Positions 53,889 to 64,000 of a DNA stretch of 64,000 nucleotides are shown here, in pieces. Position numbers and translations under genes: made by a program. The notes beneath the pieces were generated by a model. The model worked only from the letters and a program-made list of their open reading frames with translations, ran no database searches and was not told the DNA's origin. Within the stretch, counting starts at the first letter, position 1. Every line of letters starts with the position of its first letter. Source of the stretch: Phymorhynchus buccinoides (taxonomy: Eukaryota; Mollusca; Gastropoda; Neogastropoda; Raphitomidae); NCBI GenBank assembly GCA_017654935.2, contig CM065698.1, positions 36,946,742 through 37,010,741 on the forward strand. The letters run 5' to 3'.

Positions 53889-54099
53889 GCCTCGCGACCC
53901 TTTTACGGTCACAATTGTACAAGTCAGTTGGGGCACAGTTTTCCTTCAGGTGAGAGGGCAACTTTCATTTAATAGGTAGGAAGGGCTATTAATAGGTAGG
54001 ATAGGGCTATTTATAGACCTCGCGGCCCTTTTACGGTCTCAGTGAACGGAGCAATCCTTCACCATTTTACAAGTCAGTTCGGGCCCAGTTTTCCTTCAG
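53889..54099 (+). promoter_or_regulatory. duplicated leader-like segments ending in splice donors
   Basis: Two related segments, 53889-53949 and 54017-54099, each run from CCTCGCG(A/G)CCCTTTTACG to ACAAGTCAGTT and then AGTTTTCCTTCAG, and each is followed by a donor-like GTGAGA or GTAAAA. CTATTTATA precedes the second. This would suit alternative 5' exons of a plus-strand transcript, but it is inferred from splice-like signals alone. Confidence 0.3.
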
Positions 54100-54630
54100 G
54101 TAAAAAAACAAACATTTGCGCAAAAATGTATGCGTCCCGTGATTGAACGCCGTATCCGTAGCCTTGAGAATGTGAGATACGGGCACGTACCCCGAACCTC
54201 TGCCTATTTTCTTTGTAAAGGTTTAGCTGTCCCCCATCACGTTCAGTAATATTCACATTCCTTCTCGTCAAGAACGATAATTTGTTGACTGAAAAAGCAA
54301 TGGGCTATGTTCTTTTCTGTTACAAATTATCGTTCTTGACCCCCTGTCCCAAACCCAACCCACCCTTCCCTGCTTACCCTCCCCCTCCCCAATCGCTCCC
54401 CCCCCCCCATTCCTTCCTTGTCCCCTTTGTAGCTGACCATCTGGGCAGCCATTCATTTGGACTGTATATTTACACGGAAGCCCCTTTGTTATAATAGTAT
54501 CATAATCTAAATGTCCATTGTAATGATAGTTTTCTTTTTGTTTTCATTTTTGTGTGTGGTTTATTTTCCATTACTATTTCTAGTTATAAAATGAATGCTA
54601 CGATGTGCTCTAACAAGTTTAATTCTCTGT
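54100..54630. other. unassigned, includes an inverted 25-bp pair
   Basis: TCAAGAACGATAATTTG near 54268 and CAAATTATCGTTCTTGA near 54324 form a 17-bp perfect inverted repeat around a 40-bp loop. Poly-C at about 54400-54410. Otherwise nothing. Confidence 0.5.
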
Positions 54631-54634
54631 GCAG

Positions 54635-54918
54635 CCACCCCACCAGCACGGTTTGTTCCTCCTGTCTGTCGGTGCACCCTCCATGTTAGACCTACCTGGT
54701 CCACGGGAGAATCGACCCTCTACGATGATGACACCCTCCATGTTAGACCTACCTGGACCCCGGGAGAATCGACCCTCTACGATGATGATACCCTCCATGT
54801 TAGACCTACCTGGTCCCCGAGAGAATCGACCCTCTACGATGATGATACCCCAGTGTGCTGCTTCAGTGTTACCGACCCTTTCTCATGGAACATATGGAAA
54901 CTAACATCTGCCACAAAG
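54635..54918 (+). CDS. candidate coding exon with three 57-bp repeats, unknown gene
   Basis: Acceptor TTTAATTCTCTGTGCAG and donor CACAAAG|GTAATT bound 284 bp with one frame open throughout (from 54595). The peptide has three copies of a 19-residue unit, LHVRPTWSTGESTLYDDDT with small changes, starting at about 54680, 54737 and 54794. A second frame (MLDLPGPRENRPSTMM units) is also open for most of the exon. Spliced in phase 0 to 57546, the frame would end at TAG 57633. No known domain. It may be a small protein or a non-coding RNA; expression evidence is needed. Confidence 0.4.
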
Positions 54919-55306
54919 GTAATTCTATTGTTTGGGTCTGAAAGAGTTGATTGCTTTGAGGAACAAATGTGGTGGACATGATTCTAGAGGGATGCTTTTA
55001 CCTCTATGTGTGTGTGTGTGCGTGCGCGCGTCCAATGTTGAACAATTCTGTTAGAAAATAAACATTTATGTCTGTTAGTATTTGAACGTCTCCAAAGTTT
55101 TAAAAAGAAATTTGCCTCCTCTCAAGGGCAGAAGACTCAGATGAGATCTCATACAAGTCTGAAAGATTATGAATGTTTTCATGATATTGAATTTAATGAT
55201 TTATTAATGTTTTAATTTAATTTAACCTCATACAAGTCTGAAATATTATAAATGTTTTTTTTATGATATTGAATTGAATGATTTATTAATGTTTTATTAT
55301 AATTTA

Positions 55307-55434
<128 letters not shown>

Positions 55435-56470
55435 CTACATTCATACTTAATCATTGCTATTTCTTGTTTATATTTATGTGTGTATATTTTGTATCGTTGC
55501 AGGATGTAATCTCTGCACTGTTTTCCTAGCTATCTTTCCTAGTAAATAAATTGATGTAGTGACTGTTTCATTGACCATAAGTTCAATAAAAATTATTGAT
55601 CATTAATTTTAAGAATGAATATACACCATTTTAGACACTCTTTAAAGCCGAAATTTATAACTGACAGGCGCTATGGTGATTCATAGGAAAAGCACGTTTG
55701 GCCGGAATGTTAGTAATATTATTGGCTTTCCTGTTATGTATTTGAAACAATCCTTTATCGAGGTGTAAGGCCCAGGTTCATGTAAAGGTATATAATAATT
55801 TATTATGTACGTTTAGGTATCTTTGGGTTAAACGTATTTGGCATTGCATGTTCATTGTTTTTGCACGGCATAGTTTTGCATGTTATATTGCATTATATCC
55901 TTTCAACATGTTTTAGCCATTACGATAATTGCAAACACTGGCAATGTGATCCATTTCTGTCTGGCCTCTTGTAGTATTATGTTGTTGACAGAAACTGAGC
56001 AGGGACACTTTGTTGTCGTTGGTGATCGTGATCTACACCATCCTTTCTGCTTCGTCATGTGCGGAGGACAACTGGACAACCCCCCTCACTCCTGAACTGG
56101 CCTGCCCCTGCCATTTTATTGCAGCATAAACGCAGCTTTTAAGGGGGGGGGGGGGGGGGGGGGGGGTGTCTACGTAAGTTATCAACCTCGATAATAGACA
56201 GATGTCGGTTTGTAAGTATCTTTTTGTTTAACCTTTGTTTTGTTCATTTTTTATGCAGTCGCCCTGACTGGCATCATTATGTGGATCTTTGGAAATGTAG
56301 TTTCTATGTTATATTCATTGTTTCTGCTGCATTAGATGTACAGTATTGCGTGCCAGCCTGCGTGAGGGCGCATGCAGGTGTAACAAATATTTTAGTATCA
56401 TAGTATGCTCATTTTTCTAATTTTTAGTGATTCCATGTATTTTCCATGTGAAGCATTTCATTGTGTAATT
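55435..56470. other. unassigned, with poly-G tract
   Basis: Within the putative intron. Poly-G at about 56141-56166. An acceptor-like GTATCGTTGCAG at 55490-55501 was seen without a convincing exon. The open frame 55880-56095 shows no domain. Confidence 0.35.
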
Positions 56471-56474
56471 GTTT

Positions 56475-56962
56475 TTGTATTGCATTACATTGCTCTCTTC
56501 TGTTCGTCACATTCTCCCCATCTTCGCATCGTTGGTTGTATTGCATTACATTGCTCTCCTTTGTTCGTCACATTCTCCCCATCTTCGCATCGTTGGTTGT
56601 ATTGCATTACATTGCTCTCTTCTGTTCGTTACATTCTCCCCATCTTCGCATCGTTGGTTGTATTGCATTACATTGCTCTCTTCTGTTCGTTACATTCTCC
56701 CCATCTTCGCATCGTTGGTTGTATTGCATTACATTGCTCTCTTCTGTTCGTCACATTCTCCCCATCTTCGCATCGTTGGTTGTATTGCATTACATTGCTC
56801 TCTTCTGTTCGTCACATTCTCCCCATCTTCGCATCGTTGGTTGTATTGCATTACATTGCTCTCTTTTGTTCGTCACATTCTCCCCATCTTCGCATCGTTG
56901 GTTGTATTGCATTACATTGCTCTCTTTTGTTCGTCACATTCTCCCCATCTTCGCATCGTTTG
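56475..56962 (+). repeat. 61-bp minisatellite, 8 copies
   Basis: Unit TTGTATTGCATTACATTGCT, CTCTTCTGTTCGTCACATTC, TCCCCATCTTCGCATCGTTGG, period 61 bp, almost invariant (only TTCTG/TTTTG and GTC/GTT differences). Since 61 is not a multiple of three and the unit lacks stops, all three forward frames are open. Confidence 0.96.
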
Positions 56963-57545
56963 ATTGTTTCAGATTTGTCTTTGTGAAAAGTTTATTAGTC
57001 AAATCCTTTGTTATTCCTGTAAAACAATGTTCTTGGCATATTAATGTAGCGACTGTTTGATTGGCAAAGAGTTCTATTAGTCATTCATTTTAAGAACGAA
57101 TATGTACTATTTAGGAACTCTTTAAAGACTGTATGCACTTGAGTGGGCACCTGTTCATTCTTCATTGCATATTTGCTTATTTTTGATTTCTATGTATTTG
57201 TTATCCTATTTTTTAAAAACTGTTTTTGTAACCTGGATCCGATAAGTAGAGCGGAATGGCTTGACGTTTTCAGCACTGTCTAGATTTATGGGCTATGTAA
57301 TGCAATGATTGTGTCATGTAATAACTTGTTTTGTATTTTTGTCATGCTTTCAGGTTATTTGTTTGCAAAGTAAATACGTGTAAGATGTTATTGACATGTT
57401 TGATGTTTACTGTGGTGACAGTCATGAGAAGACCATTGCTGTTAACAGGACTATAAACAATGTAACAAAAAAAGATTGCAGCAGCTGTTATTTCCAGCAA
57501 ACTAAGGTATATGCTTTGTGACAATGTTCCTTGCTGGTCTTGCAG
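56963..57545. other. unassigned stretch (putative intron)
   Basis: AT-rich. TTTTAAGAACGAATATGTACT near 57091 resembles 55608-55625, so the two intervals share an old duplication. No exon. Confidence 0.35.
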
Positions 57546-57695
57546 GCCTCGTGTTTCTGGAAGAGGTGTTTCTCCCTACCCATGCCTACTGCTCTAAGGT
57601 CAACCAACAGCTCAGAAGATGGGGATGGGAGATAGTCCGTTGACAGTGCCAGCTGATAGCCAACGACTGATGATGATTGTTGCTTCTTTGAGAAG
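57546..57695 (+). other. candidate exon with in-frame stop
   Basis: Acceptor TTGCTGGTCTTGCAG and donor TGAGAAG|GTATGT are both strong. Continuing phase 0 from 54918 gives 29 codons then TAG at 57633-57635, 60 bases before the donor, a placement expected to trigger nonsense-mediated decay or to mark a non-coding RNA. Next possible acceptor: TCTTAACGTGCAG at 59549. Confidence 0.35.
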
Positions 57696-57914
57696 GTATG
57701 TCGGTAATCTTAATACAATGAGGCTTTTTATACTGACCATTCTCTGTCCCTGTCTCGTGCACTGATGAAATGCGAACGCCACCTTCTTAAGGGCGACACC
57801 CTTGCCTGTCAGAAACTAGTAGTATATAGCCGCAGAAAATTATCTGCCCCTGACTAGTCACTAGGTGGCATGATTGTCTTTTTCTTTGTCATGTTTTGTT
57901 TTATTTAGATTGAT

Positions 57915-58180
57915 CTTTCCGTCTGTCTCTGTCTCTCTCTCTCTTTGACTCTCTCTCTCTGTCTCTCTTTCTCTGTCTCTGTCTGTCTGTCTCTCTCAGT
58001 TTCAGCTTCAGTTTCTCTCTGTCTCCTTTTCTCTCTCTGTGGGTCTATGTCTCTCTTTGTGTCTCTTTTCTTTCGCTCTCTCTCTCTCTCTCTCTCCAGG
58101 GCTGGGTGGAAAAAAACCATGTCTTGCTTATCTCATGTTCCCTGGTTAAATAAAAGTTCGTTTTCGTTTTCTCTCCTCTC

Positions 58181-58245
<65 letters not shown>

Positions 58246-58300
58246 CTCAGTCTGTCTCTCTATCTCTCTCTTTGTATGTCTCACTCTCTTTGTCTCTCAT
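57915..58300 (+). repeat. CT/TGTC-rich microsatellite field
   Basis: CTCTCTGTCTC-type sequence to about 58090 and (CT)n at 58175-58240. A complementary AGAGAGACA-type purine field follows at 58340-58540, so the two can pair as an imperfect inverted repeat. Confidence 0.9.
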
Positions 58301-58814
58301 GCTATCTTTGTCTTTCTCTCCTACAGCTGTAACTCTGAGAAAGAGGGGAGAGAGAGACACAGAGAAAGACAGAAACAGAGATTAAACAGAGAAAAGAGAC
58401 ACAGAAATAGAGAAAGAGATAGCCAAAGAGAGAGACAGAAAGAGAGACAAGGGCACATACAGAAAATAGACGCAGAGAGACAGACAGACAGAGAGACACA
58501 GAGAGAAAGACAAACAGAAAAAGACAAAGAGAGCGACATGAGGCGAAATAGCCTGAATTCTATTTTCCCACTAGAGGTTAAATAGCCACTGCCTAATATC
58601 ACACTTTCCTTCAGTATTCTGTGCAAAATAAATGTTGAGCAGAAGAAAAAATATGAGTGTCTGTACTTTTGTGTTGGTCGTAGTGAGACTGCCCATCCTT
58701 TTATTTTCATCGGCAACGACAGAGAGGAAATGGTAATCCATTCCTTTAAGAAGAAAAATACAAATAATTGAACATGTGGATAAAACTCCACATAAACAAA
58801 AGCAAACTACTGAT

Positions 58815-59355
58815 GAAGAGCTGCAGGTCCCCCTCTCCATGGGTGGACAGTAAATGGTAATATTTCAGAACAAGAAAGGTGAAGAGCTGCAGGTCCCCCT
58901 CTCCATGGGTGGACAGCAAATGGTAATATTTCAGAACAAGAAAGGTGAAGAGGTGCAGGACCCCCTCTCCATGGGTGGACAGTAAATGGTAATATTTCAG
59001 AACAAGAAAGGTGAAGAGGTGCAGGTCCCCCTCTCCATGGGTGGACAGTAAATGGTAATATTTCAGAACAAGAAAGGTGAAGAGCTGCAGGTCCCCCTCT
59101 CCATGAGTGGACAGTAAGTGGTAATATTTCAGAACAAGAAAGGTGAAGAGGTGCAGGTCCCCCTCTCCATGGGTGGACAGTAAATGGTAATATTTCAGAA
59201 CAAGTAAGGTGAAGAGCTGCAGGTCCCCCTCTCCATGGGTGGACAGTAAGTGGTAATATTTCAGAACAAGAAAGGTGAAGAGCTGCAGGTCCCCCTCTCC
59301 ATGGGTGGACAGTAAATGGTAATATTTCAGAACAAGAAAGGTGAAGAGGTGCGCA
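58815..59355 (+). repeat. 66-bp minisatellite, 8 copies plus a partial
   Basis: Unit GAAGAGCTGCAGGTCCCCCT, CTCCATGGGTGGACAGTAAA, TGGTAATATTTCAGAACAAG, AAAGGT. Starts at 58815, 58881, 58947 and so on to 59343. As 66 is a multiple of three, two minus-strand frames give 22-residue repeat proteins of about 215 codons. No start or splice context supports a gene. Confidence 0.96.
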
Positions 59356-60162
59356 TTTAATAACAGCGAAAATGAAACAAAAATGGCTAGTTGAGTGGTA
59401 GGCACCTTTACATCTTCTTAGTATTATGATTGTATGATGTAAAACATGCACCTAATTAGGAAAAAGGATTTTCTCTTCGTTTTTGTTTTTTCTGTCTGTC
59501 TTTATTTTTTTTTTTTTTTTTACAAGTGACCTGTTGTCTTAACGTGCAGGCGTAATCCAAAAGGAGGTCGTCATGATTCCTGAAGCTTTCACAGACCTCA
59601 GCGCGTCATTCCACGGTGAAAGGTTCCACCGGCAACGAGCTCAACAGCAAACTAGGCCTACTTCAATTGCGACGACTTAACGACGGGTCTCCGAGGGAAA
59701 GGATTTCAGCAGCCCAGGCTCCTGACGGCCATAGATGGCTCTGCCTCCGTTTACAAGTGAACATCTTCCACTACCGATGTTCTCCACCCTGACGCAGTTT
59801 TTAACTCCCATCTCTCAACCGAGGATCAACATGTTGTCTACCTGCATCAAAATACTTTTAGATATTTTGTGCATCATGGTAGATCATGGTACAGCCGTGA
59901 AGATATGATACAGTCTAAGGCCGGGTTCACATTAGACGCGTAAGTTCCGTACGGAAAACCTAAATAAGTGGAAGAAAGAAGGATAAAAGTGTACGCATAT
60001 AGGGGAAATTTGGACACGTGCGCAAATCTGTTCCCTTCTTTGTTTCGCTTATTTATGGATTGCGCACGGGTTTCCGCATGGAATATCCGCTTATGTGTGT
60101 ACACGGCCTTATATGTGTATGCGTGCGTATGAGTATGTGTGTGTTGACGTGAGAAGAAGAAG
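59356..60162. other. unassigned, possible terminal exon near 59550
   Basis: Poly-T at about 59497-59521 and an acceptor-like TCTTAACGTGCAG ending at 59549. The following 300 bp are GC-balanced and free of repeats but have no long frame. Could be the 3' exon of the candidate transcript. Confidence 0.3.
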
Positions 60163-60316
60163 TACCGTAATGTACGGCCTATTAGGCGCAACTTTTTTGT
60201 ACTGAACTTTGACCCCTGCGCCCAATCCGGCGCATGCGCCCTTTCTGTACTCTAAACAGAAAAAAGTAAGGGTGTCGAGAGTTGAAATGAACAACTCACC
60301 ATGCACTGGTAGCTTC

Positions 60317-60556
60317 TGTCGCATGAAAATAGGTAGCTCGTAAAAATAAAAAGCTCGCTACCTATGACAGTGTATATTTGCGACATTGAGCATGAACCAC
60401 AAATTTCACTTTTTTCTAGGGTTAGGGATAGGGTTAGGGTTAGAGTTAGTTAAATGGTTTAAAGTACAGAAAAAGTGAAATTTGTGGTTGTCGCAAATAC
60501 AGACTCTCATAGTAGCGAGCTTTTTATTTTTACGAGCTACCTTTTTTCATGCGACA
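60317..60556. mobile_element. 240-bp foldback element with TTAGGG loop
   Basis: Arms of about 100 bp: left TGTCGCATGAAAATAGGTAG ... GAACCACAAATTTCACTTTT, right its inverse ending CATGCGACA. GCTTC flanks both sides (60312-60316, 60557-60561), a likely 5-bp target duplication. The loop (about 60417-60450) is GGGTTAGGGATAGGGTTAGG and similar telomere-type sequence. Confidence 0.82.
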
Positions 60557-60692
60557 GCTTCCACAACAAACCGACAAGAGTTCACTCACATTGCATTCAA
60601 ATATAGTTATATAGTTAGGCTTCCACTTCCGTCACTGGCCCTGTAATGATGTTACTTTCGCTGATCGTTTCGTTCTTCCTTTTTTTGATTTA

Positions 60693-60866
60693 CAGTGGAA
60701 TCCGCTTTATCGGCCACTTTTGGGACAAGGCAAAATGTGGCCGATAAAGCGAATCGGCCGATAAAACGAACATCGAGATACTGTATGACGCAATTATGCA
60801 AGTCAAAAGCAATGACGTCAAAATTAAATGTTGCAGTTCAAATTCCAATTATTTCCCTTTTTTGTG

Positions 60867-60911
<45 letters not shown>

Positions 60912-60934
60912 CGCGCGCGTGCGTGCGCGTGCGT

Positions 60935-60985
<51 letters not shown>

Positions 60986-61536
60986 TGTGTGTGTTTTGAG
61001 TCTGGATATATACACCGTACATGTAATTAAAGACGAATCGCTATGTTAAAAACAACAATTCTTAGTGTGAAGTGACTTCCAGTGTGAGAGACAAAATTGA
61101 AATGAATAAAATCTGTCAAAACACAAGAGTTCATACAGTACAGTGTATGTGTACTGTATGTGAACACTTTATTAATCCTACAACTTGACAGAAGCACGAG
61201 TAAAAGACAATGATTTTGTTTTCTTGAGTGATTTTAACGCCATGCAGGGTCTTTCAATTGACAACAGCTCACCTTCCAACTTCACACTCAACCATGTAAA
61301 CGTCAAAAGCGTGTTGTCAGTTTGTTTGTTGTTCTCCCTCTCATAAAGGGGGGGATAAAGAGGAAAAATTAGATAGAAAAAGTGGCCAATAAAACGAAAC
61401 TGAAGATTTCAGCTTTGGCCGTAAAAACGAACAAAATAACACATGCTTAAGAAGAAAAAATTCCGTTCCATTAGGAAATTGGCCGATTAAGCGGCTTTGG
61501 CCGATTATCTGAAGGCCGATAAAGCGGATTCCACTG
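60693..61536. mobile_element. pogo/Tigger-like non-autonomous DNA transposon with TA target
   Basis: CAGTGGAATCCGCTTTATC at the left and the exact inverse at the right (at least 23 bp perfect), TA at 60691-60692 and 61537-61538. Subterminal GGCCGATAAAGCG repeats occur in both halves. Length 844 bp with a (TG)n/(GC)n microsatellite (60869-60994) inside and no transposase frame. The CAGTGGAA terminus is typical of pogo/Tigger. Confidence 0.85.
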
Positions 61537-61753
61537 TATTTGGTTTCTTTGCACCTTATCGGGTGTATGCGCCCTATCTTTGTTCAAATTACGTTTAGAA
61601 AAAAAAAAAAAAGCAGGGGGTGCGCCTTATGCGCTGTGTCGCCTTATGGACCGTAAATTACGGTAAGTGTGTTCGTTAGCAAAAATAAAAAATAAAAGTG
61701 TTGCACGAATAGAGTTGGCAGTAATGTATCGGAAAAGGTCATTTTAAACACTG

Positions 61754-63050
61754 GTGCCCCCCCCCCCCCCCCACTCTCAAGGATGTGTATTATCTCCCTT
61801 GCTATTAATATTGTTTACCAATGACTTTCGCTCTGTAAACCCATCTGTTGCAGTTATTAAGTTTTCGGGTGACACTACTATGGAGGGGCTCATTACTAAT
61901 GGCGATGAGGCAGGGTACAGGGATGAAGTTGAAAAGATGGTTGACTGGTGTGCCACTAACAATCTTGAGCTCAATGTTTCCAAAACTAAAGAAATGATAG
62001 TTGATTTCAGGAAAAATAAAAGTCTTCTCCCAACATTATTCGTTAAAGGTCAGGTAGTTGAGCAAGTAGAATCATTTAAATTCCTAGGTGTGCATATTTC
62101 AAATACATTAAGCTGGGAAGTCAACATCACATCATCCTGCAAAAAAAAGCACAGCAGAGACTATATTTTCTAAGACAGCTCAAGAAATTTAGGATAAGTA
62201 CAGCAGTCTTGTCACAGTTATATGGATCTGTCATCGAAAGCATACTCAGTTTTTCAATATCTGTCAGCTAGAGATAAAAGGAAACCCCATCAAGTGGTCA
62301 AGACAGCCTCAAAAATCATAGGTCACAAACTGCCATCCCTAGATAACATCTATAGTGTGCGCATAAGACGCAAAGCTAAATCCATCATATCTGATAGCAC
62401 ACACCCAGCCAACCATCTGTTTCAAATCTCCCTTTTGGTAAAAGGTTCTGCTCTTTTAAGTGCAAATCTAACCGCCTGAAGAACAGCTTTTACCCCTCTG
62501 CTGTCAGAGCCATCAATACTCAGTAGGCTCACTCCCCTAGGGGAATTATTTATCCTATTTTGCTCAGACTTGTGTCAATCGGTGTGCCTGCATGCTCGCG
62601 GTCTTTTGTGTGTGTGTGTGTGCGTGTGCGTGTGTGTGTGCGTGTGCGCGTGCGCGTGCGCGTGCGTGTGCGCGTGTGTGCGTGTGCGTGCGTGCGTGCG
62701 TGCGTGCGTGTGCTTGCGTGTGTGTGCGTGCGCGTGTGTGTGTGTGTGTGTGAGGAGGTGGGACATGTGTTGGCATAAATGTGTATGCACGTGTATGTGA
62801 GTGTGTTGGTGTATGTGTAGGTGTGCGTCTGAGAGAAAGAGAGAATCTGAGGGAGAGACAGATACATGATACACGATACACGTAATCTGATTTTGTCCCC
62901 CCCCCCCCCCCCCCCCCTCTTATATTGGTTGTCCATTCGATGTGCATGCTTTCGTTGTTGTTGGATTGTGTCTTGTGCAGAACCAAAACGATTTCCTTTG
63001 TATTACGATGCATTGGCTGATTAAAGAATCTTGAATTTTGAATCTTGAAT
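61754..63050 (+). pseudogene. LINE RT relic with 3' UTR and (TTGAAT) tail
   Basis: Begins after a C run with QGCVLSPLLLILFTNDF. The catalytic FADDTT-type motif is changed to FSGDTTMEG (near 61863), so the polymerase site is lost. NNLELNVSKTKEMIVDFRK, FKFLGVHISNTLSW, then frameshifts near 62140 and 62260, and HQVVKTASKIIGHKLPS and IRRKAKSIISDSTHPANHLF. The 3' UTR holds (TG)n/(CG)n (62605-62752) and poly-C (62897-62917); it ends GGCTGATTAAAGAATC followed by TTGAAT repeats near 63050. Rex1/CR1-like by motif; family not certain. Confidence 0.82.
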
Positions 63051-63470
63051 ACATTTCAAAAGATTATTGTCCTCTGAATGACAAAACACACGCACACTCA
63101 CAAATGCTATGACTTGCTTTTTGGCCGATATAATTTTAAATGATACTGATGGTGACAATGAGGAGGAAGAGGGGGAACAGATTGTTAAAACAAGTAGAGG
63201 GAGTGTAATAGTTTGGATGAAAATCATGCACACGCTTAAAATATCAGTTTATTTCACAGAGAAAAACAACAAGAACAAACAAATAACACATAACTTGAAA
63301 TAGCTACAGATGGAGATCAAATACAAATGGAAACCCTTTCAGTCATAAAGATGGGATCAGTCGGACCATATTTATTACAGACATATTACGCTAAATGCCA
63401 CGATAGCGTCACAGACAATTAAATGCTCTTTTGATTAAGATGAAACAAAATCATTGACATTTGTATCACC
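63051..63470. other. unassigned stretch
   Basis: AT-rich, no gene recognised. Confidence 0.3.
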
Positions 63471-63472
63471 AT

Positions 63473-63570
63473 CATCGACGACGACGATGACGATGATGAT
63501 GATGATGATGATGACGACGATGACGACGACGACGACGACGATGATGATGATGATGATGATGATGACGAGG
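63473..63570 (+). repeat. (GAC/GAT)n trinucleotide array
   Basis: Alternating GAT and GAC triplets; frames encode poly-Met/Thr or poly-His/Arg, which are artefacts. Confidence 0.92.
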
Positions 63571-63747
63571 AGGTTGGTAATTTATCTGTTCAATTTCCAT
63601 TGTATAAAACGCGTCAATGTAACGAGCGTGAACATGCAAATAGAGTGTAAACGTTTGTAAAACTGCCACCTTACTCTTCGTATCATTCTTCAGTGGATTC
63701 AAAACATTACCCAACCATCTCTAGGATACATGCACGCTGTGTAATGA

Positions 63748-64000
<253 letters not shown>

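Larger units (their letters stand above)
60163..61665. mobile_element. TIR element with two transposons nested inside
   Basis: Outer ends: TACCGTAATGTACGGCC and, at the right, the reverse-complement type ACCGTAAATTACGGTA, with GCGCCTTATG motifs inside. About 420 bp belong to the outer element; the rest is the foldback at 60317-60556 and the pogo-like element at 60693-61536. Same end family as 16853 and 33368. Confidence 0.7.

Noticed and set aside
56405..57060. Three parallel open frames of about 165-199 codons
   Set aside because: A 61-bp stop-free unit opens all three frames; protein sequences are frame-rotated copies of one another.
56475..59355. CRISPR-like regular repeats
   Set aside because: Repeats are contiguous without spacers, 61-66 bp long, and the DNA is eukaryotic.
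58746..59451. 22-residue repeat proteins on the minus strand (HGEGDLQLFTFLVLKYYHLL-like)
   Set aside because: In-frame 66-bp minisatellite; two frames equally open, no start context, no splice signals.
63454..63714. His/Arg-rich or Met/Thr-rich small proteins
   Set aside because: Pure translations of the GAC/GAT trinucleotide array.

Overview
This is animal nuclear DNA, and probably a gastropod mollusc. The evidence is spliced genes with GT-AG introns, tRNA-promoter SINEs, many kinds of non-LTR retrotransposon, a BEL/Pao relic, piggyBac-like and TA-target MITEs, degenerate TTAGGG tracts, and a very heavy load of microsatellites and minisatellites. The species call is an inference from repeat style. 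No bacterial operon, CRISPR array or rRNA gene is visible.

Host genes. The clearest one is on the minus strand. Three in-phase exons (35342-35475, 33220-33337, 30884-31028) encode a complete CBP/p300-type KIX domain, but one clearly diverged from the canonical sequence. Its introns (about 2.0 and 2.2 kb) are filled with transposon sequence. A second, unrecognised candidate transcript lies on the plus strand (about 53.9-57.7 kb), with duplicated leader-like segments and an exon carrying three 57-bp coding repeats. A GC-rich coding-like block of unknown function lies at 19.4-20.66 kb.

Layout. 0-7 kb: a SINE copy, diffuse repeats, CT and GT tracts, and small direct duplications. 7-12.3 kb: a dispersed repeat carrying a palindromic MITE, then a 5'-truncated I-clade LINE with RT, RNase H and zinc knuckle. 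12.3-19 kb: a TCAAGGTCA-rich repeat, a retroposed insertion with a 17-bp target duplication, and a minisatellite holding a MITE. 19.4-23.9 kb: the GC-rich block and a BEL/Pao pol relic whose 3' half is duplicated in tandem (1.33 kb). 24-29.3 kb: LINE tails and a 1.8-kb minisatellite. 29.6-35.5 kb: the KIX exons. 35.9-41 kb: two LINE relics, a piggyBac-like MITE and a SINE cluster. 41-45 kb: GT, G and CT tracts and a 49-copy 30-bp minisatellite. 45-50 kb: an inverted 240-bp repeat pair and a LINE nested in a LINE. 50-53.5 kb: a head-to-head (inverted) satellite of the same ACATAGAGACGGGG core. 54-60 kb: the candidate transcript and 61-bp and 66-bp minisatellites. 60.1-63 kb: transposons nested three deep and another LINE relic. 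63.4-64 kb: long microsatellites.

The genes do not form a pathway. The window is a host locus invaded repeatedly. Its main value is a record of insertion order: paired filled and empty sites, target duplications, LINE-SINE tail sharing, and the unusual KIX paralogue. Most long open frames here come from repeat periodicity and are not genes.
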